Positions 1-5,735 of a stretch of DNA of 5,735 nucleotides are shown piece by piece. How positions within the stretch are numbered: position 1 is the stretch's first letter; the number at the start of each line of letters is the position of its first letter. The position numbers were made by a program, and so were the translations under genes. This DNA comes from Dehalococcoidales bacterium (lineage in GTDB: Bacteria > Chloroflexota > Dehalococcoidia > Dehalococcoidales > UBA2162), in the NCBI GenBank assembly GCA_020343555.1, contig CP070800.1:548447-554181 (forward strand), written 5' to 3'. The notes under the pieces were generated by a model. That model ran no database searches. It had not been told where the DNA came from and worked only from the letters and a program-made list of their open reading frames with translations.

Positions 1-435
1 ACCTGCAGCCTGCTGTTTTCAGCAGCCCATTCAAGCAGTCATTTCAGGGATTTTCAGTATTATTACTTTCATAACTGCATATACGATAACCTGTATAAGA
101 ATATCGCACGATTCGACGGCATCAGCACCGCCCACCTGCTGGAAGTGATCGATTCCGACACCAAGTTGATAATCGTCGGCGACGCCCGGATGGGTACCTG
201 GGAATTAACCGAAAAATACGGAGCAATAGACTTCTACGAACGCAACGAGCAGCCTGGTATTTACTGGCTGAAACGCTTTTCCCGTCACTTCAGCCACCGC
301 GTCTGGCTCAATCCGGACGATGAACGATTCTGGATTCATCCTACCGTCAGGGCTATCGGTCAACTTTTCCCGATGTACCCTCTCACAATCGACGGTCTGG
401 ATCAGGCCGTTAAAAAGCTGATAGTAAAACGATAA
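1..435 (+). CDS. VWA-domain CoxE-like protein, C-terminal part (5' truncated by window edge)
   Basis: The frame is open from base 1 to the TAA at 433-435, giving the last 144 residues. I treat the gene as entering from the left edge; a GTG at 145 lies inside conserved sequence and is not the likely start. Recognisable elements are FRDFQYYYFHNCIYDNLY near residues 16-33, LIIVGDARM near 55-63, RVWLNPD near 100-106, and the ending LFPMYPLTIDGLDQAVKKL. This pattern matches, from memory, the C-terminal half of VWA-containing CoxE-like proteins, which usually run to nearly 400 residues. The metal-binding DxSxS site of the VWA fold would lie in the missing part, so its integrity cannot be judged. 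Relatives are typically encoded beside a MoxR-type AAA+ ATPase and are thought to act as cytoplasmic partners in complex assembly or maturation. That neighbour would be upstream and is not visible. No intrinsic terminator follows the stop codon. Confidence 0.8.
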   Translation, partial: TCSLLFSAAHSSSHFRDFQYYYFHNCIYDNLYKNIARFDGISTAHLLEVIDSDTKLIIVGDARMGTWELTEKYGAIDFYERNEQPGIYWLKRFSRHFSHRVWLNPDDERFWIHPTVRAIGQLFPMYPLTIDGLDQAVKKLIVKR

Positions 436-700
436 ACAAACTTGTTTACCATTTGTTCATTCGAAACAGGTCATTACCGGGGAATACAGCGATACAATAC
501 TTTACAATTATATCTATTCGTTCCCATAACCTATTGAAATTAATAGATGATTAATTAGTTCAAGTTCATGATTTATATCCTGTATCTCGCTGAAGCAAAA
601 GTGTGTTTTGGTTTGCAGGCAATACCCACATCTTAATTTTTAATTGAGAAAACCGGTCTACGATATTCCTTTTCCTATAAACAGGCATAAAATTACTACT

Positions 701-729
701 TTAGGAGAATACGCAAGGTCACTTATACA
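701..729 (+). promoter_or_regulatory. Possible weak sigma70-type promoter for the large secreted-protein gene
   Basis: TTAGGA at 701-706 and TATACA at 724-729 are separated by 17 bp. The -35 box matches three of six consensus bases and the -10 box four of six. Initiation near 736 would give an untranslated leader of about 210 nt containing the inverted repeats at 741-877. Pairs of this quality occur by chance in AT-rich DNA, so this is only a candidate. Confidence 0.22.
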
Positions 730-740
730 TGATAAAATCC

Positions 741-877
741 GGTATCTTTAAACGTTATAAGGAGTTACAAACTACCAAATGTAACTGGCCACTTGGGCTA
801 TAGCAGCAAGTAGTAAGGTCAACCTTTCTTAATCGAAAATTATTATGAATATAGATGCATGAAGTATCAATGATACC
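741..877 (+). promoter_or_regulatory. Candidate structured 5' leader with clustered inverted repeats
   Basis: Several short complementary arms cluster here. AGTTAC (763-768) can pair with GTAACT (781-786). Immediately next, GGCCACTTG (787-795) can pair with CAAGT (807-811) and GGTC (817-820), leaving AGTAA bulged and one G-T pair. GGTATC (741-746) can pair with GATACC (872-877) to close the whole segment, but GATAC (872-876) can also pair locally with GTATC (864-868), which would be mutually exclusive. The stems are short and no known riboswitch consensus was recognised, so chance remains a real possibility. Confidence 0.2.
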
Positions 878-924
878 TTAGAGAAAATCCAAAACATCTA
901 AAAGATAGCGATATAGCAATTAAG

Positions 925-932
925 AAAAGGAG
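925..932 (+). promoter_or_regulatory. Ribosome binding site of the large secreted-protein gene
   Basis: AAAAGGAG at 925-932 is a strong Shine-Dalgarno sequence, 12 nt before the ATG at 945. The spacing is slightly long but acceptable. It supports this start, as does the signal peptide that begins directly at this methionine. Confidence 0.7.
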
Positions 933-944
933 TTTGAATATTCT

Positions 945-3900
945 ATGAAGCAATTTGGGTCAATATTTTTAACTGTGATCTTAGTCCTGACTGGTTCTTT
1001 GGTGATACCAGTGAGCCAGGTTAAGGCAGTTGCGACAGATCTGTTCTTCTCTGAATATGTTGAAGGAAACTCTCTCAACAGAGCCCTGGAGATATTTAAC
1101 GGAACCGGAGGTGACATCGATTTAGGTGCAAACGGATATAAAGTTGAGATTTACTTTAATGGATCCTCATCCCCTGGGGCCACCATTGCTCTTACCGGTA
1201 TAGTGGCAAATGGTGACGTATTCGTCCTCGCTGATGGTGGAGCCGATGCAGCTATATTATCTGAGGCTGACCAGCTATCTTCATCCACCGTATTCAATGG
1301 CAACGATGCAGTAGTCCTGATGAAGGGTGCGGTTGTCATCGATGCCATCGGTCAGGTCGGTTTCGATCCAGGTAGTCAATGGGGAAGTGGCGATGCTAGC
1401 ACGCAGGACAACACAATCCGTCGTAAGGCAGGTATCTGTTCCGGTGATGTAGATTCATCCGACCCATTCGATCCTGCTCTGGAGTGGGATGGTTTCGCTA
1501 CCAATACCTTCGATGGTCTCGGTATCCACACAGGCTGTCCTACATACACTCCCATTTATGACATCCAGTATACCGTTGATCCATCGGGTGATTCCCCTTT
1601 TGACGGTCAAACGAACATCACCACCGAAGGTATTGTCATCGCATTGTATTACAATGGATACTTTATCGAAGATCCAAGTGGTGGTGCGTGGAATGGATTA
1701 TGGGTTAACGATTCGAATACACCGGCACTGGGCGATCGATTGCGTCTTACGGGTACTGTGGACGAATACTACAACCTCACTGAGCTAAGAAACCTTACAT
1801 CTTACCAAGTGTTATCGAGCGGTAATCCGATACCAGAGCCTGAAGTACTGGCAACGGGTGATGTGTCCCAGGAACAATGGGAGGGAGTACTGGTCCGTGT
1901 AGAAAACGTTGTCGTGATCGACGATAATCTTGGTTATGGCGAATGGTCGGTGAGTGACGGTAGTGGTGATGTCGTGCTGGACGATAAAGGAAGCTATACC
2001 TATGTTCCCACCACTGGCAAAGCTATTTCTGCCATCACTGGCCCATTGGACTATTCATATGGTTCCTTTAAGATTTTACCCCGCGACGACAACGATATTA
2101 TTCCAGGTTACACATCCATTTATGATATCCAATACGCTCCTGATCCATCAGGTGATTCTCCTTTTGACGGTCAAACAAACATCACCACCGAAGGTATTGT
2201 CACCGCATTGTATTACAATGGATACTATATCGAAGATCCGAGTGGAGGAGCGTGGAGTGGATTATGGATTTACGATTCGAACTCTCCAGCATTAGGAGAT
2301 CGGTTGCGTCTTACGGGCACCGTGGACGAATACTACAACCTCACTGAACTAAGAGACCTTACCTCGTACCAGATGTTATCGAGCGGTAATCCGATTCCGG
2401 ATCCTGAAGTACTGGTAACCGGCGACGTATCCCAGGAGCAATGGGAGGGTGTACTGGTCCGCGTAGAGAACGTTATCGTGACCGATGATAGTCTTGGTTA
2501 TGGCGAGTGGTCGGTGAGTGACAGCAGTGGTGATGTCAGGTTGGACGATAAAGGAAGCTATACTTATGTTCCCACCACCAGTGATGCTATATATGCCATT
2601 ATTGGCCCGTTGGACTATTCATATGGTACTTTTAAGATGCTACCCCGGGACGACGACGATATTATTCTGTCACCTCCACTTGTTCCACTTATTATAAATG
2701 AAATTCTTGCTGATCCTGCTTCTGGCTTATCTGGTGATGCTAACGGGGATGGGATCCGTCATTACTCACAAGACGAATTTATAGAAATCGTTAATAATTC
2801 AGAGTACGATATAAATGTTTCCGGGTGGACACTCAGTGATTCTTATTCGGTACGTCACGTTTTTCCTGCTGGTACGATAATCTCAGCTGATTGTGCTATT
2901 ATTATTTTTGGAGGTGGTACTCCTACCGGATTATTTGGAAACGTGGTTGTTCAGGTAGCCAGCACTGGTTATCTCGGCTTGAACAATAGTGGCGACATGA
3001 TTATCCTTAACGACGGTTCCACTGACCAAGTTACCGTTACATATGGCGCTGAGGGCGGCTCGGACCAGTCAATCACTCTCAATCCTGACATCACGGGTGC
3101 TTTCGTATTGCACTCAACAGCTACCGGTTCTGGTGGATCACTTTTTTCACCGGGAACAATGATAAACGGATCCTCTTTCACTGGTTGCAGTGGCATCTCC
3201 AATACTCCGCCAGTAGCTGATGCAGGAGGTCCCTATTCTGGTAACGAAGGTACTCCCGTACAGCTTGATGCCAGTAGTTCAACCGATCCCGATCTTGATC
3301 CGTTACAATATCGTTGGGATTTTGACAACGACGGAACCTGGGATACTGATTGGTCAAGTGCAAGTTCCGCTTCTCATATCTGGAACGATGACTGTTCAGG
3401 TGAAGTTAGAGTGGAAGTAGCAGATGAAGAACCATTAACAGATACTTCTGTTACTTCGGTTACAATTAACAATGTCGCTCCCATTCTTGATCCATATCCG
3501 GATCAAAAGGTAACAGCAGGAACTTACCTGTATCTTGTAATACCGTTTACCGATCATGGTATTAACGATACTCATACTGCCACAATCAATTGGGGTGATG
3601 GTATAACTGAAGCTGGTACCGTCTCAGAGGTGAATGGCTCAGGAAATATTACCGGAAGCCATAAGTATATAACTCCCGGTAGTTATTCAATTAGTGTTTC
3701 CGTCGTTGATGACGACGGTGGAGAAGCAATCATCAGTTTCAGCGTAGAAGTCCGGAAATTAATTGTTGGCATTGACGTTAAACCTGGAAGCGAGAAAAAT
3801 CCCATAAATCTTATCAGCAAGGGGCGTATCCCTGTAGCCATATTAACGACTGACACTTTCGATGCCACAACTGTTAATCTTTCAACTATCGTTTTCGGTC

Positions 3901-4274
3901 CCGGGCAAGCCAAGCCGGTGCACTATGCCTTCGGAGATGTCGATTACGATGGTGATATTGACATGATTCTCCATTTCAATACACAGGAACTTGGACTGAC
4001 GGAAGGAACCGATGTGATTGTGCTTTCCGGACAAACTCTTGCTGGAGAATATTTCGAAGGATCTGATTCAATAGTGATACTCCCTTATAAAAACAAACAA
4101 GCCAAGGGAGATAACGGGAATCACAAGGAAGATGCCCCAGGCCAAAACATAGAAAAGGACAACCAAAGTAATGGAAAAGAGTCTGCACCAGGACAGGAGA
4201 AAATAGCTCATACTTCTGCCGAAGGGAAAGGTAAAAATTCGGCTCCCGGGCAGATAAAAAAATCTGACAAGTAG
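945..4274 (+). CDS. Secreted mosaic protein: lamin-tail, tandem OB-fold, lamin-tail, PKD x2, IDxKPGS module, APGQ tail
   Basis: The 1109-residue product starts with a signal peptide (hydrophobic core about residues 4-23, likely cleavage at VKA-28 or AVA-30) and should be exported. Residues about 31-198 form a lamin-tail domain of the type found in secreted nucleases (LFFSEYVEGN, ALEIFNGTGG, VVDAIGQVGFDPG-like core, NTIRRK, EWDGFATNTFDGLG). Residues 204-386 and 392-574 are two nearly identical OB-fold units resembling the YhcR_OBF-like region (TEGIV, IEDPSGGAW, GDRLRLTGTVDEYYNLTEL, LPRDDxDI). A second lamin-tail domain follows (about 581-750, with DANGDG, a calcium-loop-like motif), then PKD-like domains (about 753-843 and 844-940). 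A C-terminal module comes next (about 941-1047, IDVKPGSEKNPIN, GRIPVAILTTDTFDATTV, DVDYDGDID), and the tail is Lys-rich with three APGQ motifs. No EEP nuclease domain, LPXTG motif or C-terminal membrane segment is present. A role as an extracellular binding or adhesion protein is inferred; the ligand is unknown. Confidence 0.9.
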   Translation: MKQFGSIFLTVILVLTGSLVIPVSQVKAVATDLFFSEYVEGNSLNRALEIFNGTGGDIDLGANGYKVEIYFNGSSSPGATIALTGIVANGDVFVLADGGADAAILSEADQLSSSTVFNGNDAVVLMKGAVVIDAIGQVGFDPGSQWGSGDASTQDNTIRRKAGICSGDVDSSDPFDPALEWDGFATNTFDGLGIHTGCPTYTPIYDIQYTVDPSGDSPFDGQTNITTEGIVIALYYNGYFIEDPSGGAWNGLWVNDSNTPALGDRLRLTGTVDEYYNLTELRNLTSYQVLSSGNPIPEPEVLATGDVSQEQWEGVLVRVENVVVIDDNLGYGEWSVSDGSGDVVLDDKGSYTYVPTTGKAISAITGPLDYSYGSFKILPRDDNDIIPGYTSIYDIQYAPDPSGDSPFDGQTNITTEGIVTALYYNGYYIEDPSGGAWSGLWIYDSNSPALGDRLRLTGTVDEYYNLTELRDLTSYQMLSSGNPIPDPEVLVTGDVSQEQWEGVLVRVENVIVTDDSLGYGEWSVSDSSGDVRLDDKGSYTYVPTTSDAIYAIIGPLDYSYGTFKMLPRDDDDIILSPPLVPLIINEILADPASGLSGDANGDGIRHYSQDEFIEIVNNSEYDINVSGWTLSDSYSVRHVFPAGTIISADCAIIIFGGGTPTGLFGNVVVQVASTGYLGLNNSGDMIILNDGSTDQVTVTYGAEGGSDQSITLNPDITGAFVLHSTATGSGGSLFSPGTMINGSSFTGCSGISNTPPVADAGGPYSGNEGTPVQLDASSSTDPDLDPLQYRWDFDNDGTWDTDWSSASSASHIWNDDCSGEVRVEVADEEPLTDTSVTSVTINNVAPILDPYPDQKVTAGTYLYLVIPFTDHGINDTHTATINWGDGITEAGTVSEVNGSGNITGSHKYITPGSYSISVSVVDDDGGEAIISFSVEVRKLIVGIDVKPGSEKNPINLISKGRIPVAILTTDTFDATTVNLSTIVFGPGQAKPVHYAFGDVDYDGDIDMILHFNTQELGLTEGTDVIVLSGQTLAGEYFEGSDSIVILPYKNKQAKGDNGNHKEDAPGQNIEKDNQSNGKESAPGQEKIAHTSAEGKGKNSAPGQIKKSDK
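1554..2102 (+). repeat. In-frame tandem OB-fold unit, copy 1
   Basis: This 549-bp stretch encodes residues 204-386 and is repeated in frame 564 bp downstream with no length change. By eye the two protein copies differ at about 24 of 183 positions, or about 87% identity. Each unit seems to hold two OB-like halves. The first runs from IYDIQY through GTVDEYYNLTEL, and the second from EQWEGVLVRVENV through LPRDDNDII. Confidence 0.9.
2118..2666 (+). repeat. In-frame tandem OB-fold unit, copy 2
   Basis: This is the second 549-bp copy, encoding residues 392-574, separated from copy 1 by 15 bp encoding PGYTS. Differences from copy 1 include both synonymous and amino-acid changes, scattered with no indels. 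That pattern fits a duplication followed by divergence under constraint, rather than an assembly artefact. Substitutions concentrate in the last third of the unit, for example GKAISAITG against SDAIYAIIG. Confidence 0.9.
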
Positions 4275-4300
4275 CTTGAGGATATTATTCTAAGAATATA

Positions 4301-4334
4301 AGGAGAGTAGCTTTCTAGAAAGTTACTCCTTTTT
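4301..4334 (+). terminator. Rho-independent terminator after the large secreted-protein gene
   Basis: The arms AGGAGAGTAGCTTT (4301-4314) and AAAGTTACTCCT (4319-4330) flank a CTAG loop. They pair with one two-base bulge (AG) and one G-T pair. A T run at 4330-4334 follows directly. It begins 26 bp after the stop codon of the large gene and isolates that gene from the downstream one. Confidence 0.85.
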
Positions 4335-4428
4335 ATTAACTGATACTTTATCGACCTGACTATACAGACTCACTCGAAAGTCACAGCGAGGATTCCACCG
4401 TGGGATAGGGTATGGTATTCTCATTTAT

Positions 4429-4437
4429 TGATATAAT
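4429..4437 (+). promoter_or_regulatory. Extended -10 promoter for the nucleotidyltransferase-like gene
   Basis: TGATATAAT at 4429-4437 is a perfect TGnTATAAT extended -10 element, with the consensus TATAAT at 4432-4437. No good -35 box lies 16-18 bp upstream, which is typical for extended -10 promoters. Initiation near 4444 would give a leader of about 50 nt. Its position between the terminator and the ATG at 4496 supports independent transcription. Confidence 0.55.
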
Positions 4438-4495
4438 TGAGATATCGTTCTATATCTAACCCACGTTATATTAAAACCAAGGTAGAAAAAATATT

Positions 4496-5113
4496 ATGCA
4501 TGAATCGCAAGAAAAAGAACGCACAAGGTTATTCACGCTGGACGAAACTTTACGAACCGAAGGGCAATCCGTCCTTGAAAGATCAGGAATTGGTAAGATT
4601 ATCTACGAAGCAGGATTTCACCCGGTCGGTTCTTTCGTAATGAAAACGATGACCTGGCGGGACATGGACTTCGAGCGGTATGACGAAAATCCTTCCTGGA
4701 TCGAGCATTGGGAACTGGGAAGGAAACTATCAGAACTCGACTGGATATGGAGTCTGCACTGCAATGATTCCTATCGTGATCCGCGAACGCCCAACGATTA
4801 TGGGTATTACTGGGGACTCCGGGTGTCTGATCCTGACCAGGAAGGAAAAGAATTCTGGAAAATCGACCTCTGGACAGCCCGAAAGGAAGAATTTGAAAAA
4901 AGTTCTCCAAACCGTGAACTCTGGAACAGCCTGATGACCGAGGAAAAACGGCACACAATATTAGCTATCAAGGACGCATTCTGGACGCATCCTCAATACC
5001 GACAGACTCTCCTGTCGGTACATATCTACGAAGCGGTACTGGAATACGGAATATCGAACCTGGATGGTTTCTGGGAATTCTGGGAATCCCGTTACGGGAA
5101 ACCAGCTGACTGA
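4496..5113 (+). CDS. Uncharacterised protein with nucleotidyltransferase-fold signature
   Basis: The product is a 205-residue soluble protein without signal peptide or membrane segment. Residues 44-59 (VGSFVMKTMTWRDMDF) match the Pol-beta-like nucleotidyltransferase pattern hG[GS]x9-13DhDh, with G45-S46 and D56/D58 as likely metal ligands. WKIDLW (121-126) supplies the expected third acidic residue, D124, in a hydrophobic strand. Between them lie conserved-looking aromatic segments (WELGRKL, YYWGLRV), and a helical C-terminus follows (about 145-200: HTILAIKDAFW, SVHIYEAVLEYGI). I recall similar uncharacterised bacterial proteins but no named family member. Nucleotide transfer to an unknown acceptor is therefore inference from the motif; the small size suits a minimal or antibiotic-type transferase. 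The ATG at 4496 follows a weak AAGGT at 4479-4483, 12 nt upstream. The gene stands alone behind its own promoter and converges on the LRR gene. Confidence 0.8.
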   Translation: MHESQEKERTRLFTLDETLRTEGQSVLERSGIGKIIYEAGFHPVGSFVMKTMTWRDMDFERYDENPSWIEHWELGRKLSELDWIWSLHCNDSYRDPRTPNDYGYYWGLRVSDPDQEGKEFWKIDLWTARKEEFEKSSPNRELWNSLMTEEKRHTILAIKDAFWTHPQYRQTLLSVHIYEAVLEYGISNLDGFWEFWESRYGKPAD

Positions 5114-5116
5114 ATC

Positions 5117-5735
5117 CTACCTCATTACAATGACATCCCTATCCTTGAGTTCCTCTATCACTGATATAGATTTCTCATTAAGAGGATTTCCCATCATCAC
5201 TGAAAGGTCTGTCAAGCCGGTGCAACCGAGCAAGGGAGACAAGTCTGATATTTCATTCGCTCTGAGATCAAGTACCATAAGATTTACTAGTGATCCCAAG
5301 GGTGAGACATCGGATATGAGATTCGTGCTGAGAAAGAGAATTTTCAGATTTTCAAGTTCTACCAGAGGAGAAAGATCGGTAATCTCATTCGCGTTCAGGT
5401 TCAATTCCTCGAGACCTGTAAGTGAAGCCAGCGGAGTGAGATCATTGACCTGGTTTGAAGTGCCAGGAATATCCGCAGTTCTGAACCAGCGACCTGAAGG
5501 TGGTATATGACCAAGGGCGAGTGTTTTCAACTGTAGGCAGTCTGCCAGAGGTGAAATATCCCATATTTCGTTACGTGCCAGGTTCAGTGTTTCCAGGATA
5601 TCCAAGTTTCTGAGCGGAGAAACATCGTTTATTTTGTTCTCTGAGATATGAAGTTCTCTCAGGTTATTTAACGCTTCGAGTGCAGAGATATCTTTGATCA
5701 TGTTGGTAGATATATCCAGGTAACTCAAGTTTGTC
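5117..5735 (-). CDS. Internalin-type leucine-rich-repeat protein, C-terminal part (5' truncated by window edge)
   Basis: The frame runs without a stop from the right edge (TNLSYLDIS...) to TAG at 5119-5117, giving about 205 C-terminal residues. The TTG at 5728 lies inside an LRR strand and is not a credible start. The sequence consists of 22-residue repeats of the LxxLxxLxLxxNxIxDISPL type, for example LEELNLNANEITDLSPL. At least six are visible, ending in a cap NPLNEKSISVIEELKDRDV that is common in this LRR class. One repeat is stretched to 39 residues by an insertion around 5456-5509 (from HIPPSGRW to PGTS). Such solenoids bind proteins or other ligands. Internalin-like members are often exported, but the signal sequence and any anchor would lie outside the window. 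The gene ends only 3 bp from the converging nucleotidyltransferase-like gene. Confidence 0.88.
   Translation of the reverse strand, partial: TNLSYLDISTNMIKDISALEALNNLRELHISENKINDVSPLRNLDILETLNLARNEIWDISPLADCLQLKTLALGHIPPSGRWFRTADIPGTSNQVNDLTPLASLTGLEELNLNANEITDLSPLVELENLKILFLSTNLISDVSPLGSLVNLMVLDLRANEISDLSPLLGCTGLTDLSVMMGNPLNEKSISVIEELKDRDVIVMR

Larger units (their letters stand above)
436..944. other. AT-rich intergenic region without a convincing gene
   Basis: This 509-bp gap separates the CoxE-like gene from the large secreted-protein gene. Stops are frequent in all frames and I found no tRNA, CRISPR array or recognised riboswitch consensus. A short palindrome, TAAACAA-AC-TTGTTTA, lies at 433-448 over the upstream stop codon. 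The right half contains clustered inverted repeats between 741 and 877, a weak promoter-like pair at 701-729 and the ribosome binding site of the next gene at 925-932. A 24-codon frame at 729-803 has no properly spaced ribosome binding site and is probably chance. Confidence 0.6.

Noticed and set aside
145..435. A complete small gene starting at the GTG at 145
   Set aside because: The same frame is open to the left edge, and residues encoded before 145 (FRDFQYYYFHNC region) match the CoxE-like family, so the gene is truncated by the window.
433..448. Palindrome TAAACAA-AC-TTGTTTA over the stop codon of the CoxE-like gene, considered as a terminator
   Set aside because: The two-base spacer cannot form a normal RNA loop, the arms are AT-rich and no T run follows. 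It could be an operator, but nothing supports that.
759..784. AAGGAG at 759-764 followed by ATGTAA at 779-784, resembling a regulatory start-stop element
   Set aside because: The 14-nt spacing is long, and ATGTAA is common in AT-rich DNA. Nothing else supports translation here.
729..803. A 24-codon frame starting ATGATAAAATCC, with AGGAG upstream at 703-707
   Set aside because: The Shine-Dalgarno-like sequence is 21 nt from the ATG, too far to be useful. The peptide has no recognisable features, and frames of this length are expected by chance.
601..944. A c-di-GMP (GEMM) or cobalamin riboswitch upstream of the surface-protein gene
   Set aside because: Conserved blocks of these classes were looked for and not found. 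The GGCCACTTG segment only superficially recalls the cobalamin GCCACTG box, without its partner elements.
1489..2295. Two similar alternative-frame open readings at 1489-1788 and 1954-2295 with related sequences
   Set aside because: They are shadows of the duplicated OB units in another frame. Their similarity is explained by the DNA duplication, and they lack ribosome binding sites.
4599..4958. Opposite-strand 119-codon frame across the nucleotidyltransferase-like gene
   Set aside because: It is low-complexity, Arg- and Ser-rich and antisense to a gene with clear protein motifs, with no ribosome binding site or recognisable domain.

Overview
The window looks like bacterial chromosome of moderate GC, roughly mid-40s percent by eye, with more AT-rich intergenic DNA. 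Shine-Dalgarno-like sequences, an extended -10 promoter and a Rho-independent terminator support a bacterium. The long secreted protein combines an IDxKPGS-type C-terminal module, a Lys-rich tail with APGQ motifs, and PKD and lamin-tail domains. Together with the internalin-type LRR gene, this suggests an environmental lineage such as Chloroflexota, but that placement is recall-based inference and is weak.

Layout: (1) 1-435, plus strand, is the 3' end of a CoxE-like VWA-domain protein gene; its N-terminus lies off the left edge. (2) 436-944 is a 509-bp AT-rich gap with no convincing gene. It may hold a promoter and a structured leader for the next gene. (3) 945-4274, plus strand, encodes a 1109-residue secreted mosaic protein. 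Its order is signal peptide, lamin-tail domain, two near-identical OB-fold units, second lamin-tail domain, two PKD-like domains, IDxKPGS module and APGQ tail. It is followed by a clear terminator at 4301-4334. (4) 4496-5113, plus strand, encodes a 205-residue protein with a nucleotidyltransferase-fold signature, behind an extended -10 promoter. (5) 5117-5735, minus strand, is the 3' part of a leucine-rich-repeat gene converging on gene 4 with only 3 bp between stop codons; its 5' end lies off the right edge.

Nothing ties the four genes into one pathway. The large gene appears to be its own transcription unit, and the nucleotidyltransferase-like gene has its own promoter. The most notable item is the large protein. 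Its N-terminal half resembles the non-catalytic part of secreted ExeM/NucH/YhcR-type nucleases, but no endonuclease/exonuclease/phosphatase catalytic domain follows. The OB unit has instead been duplicated and joined to surface-protein modules. It may be a non-catalytic extracellular binding protein, but its ligand cannot be read from the sequence.
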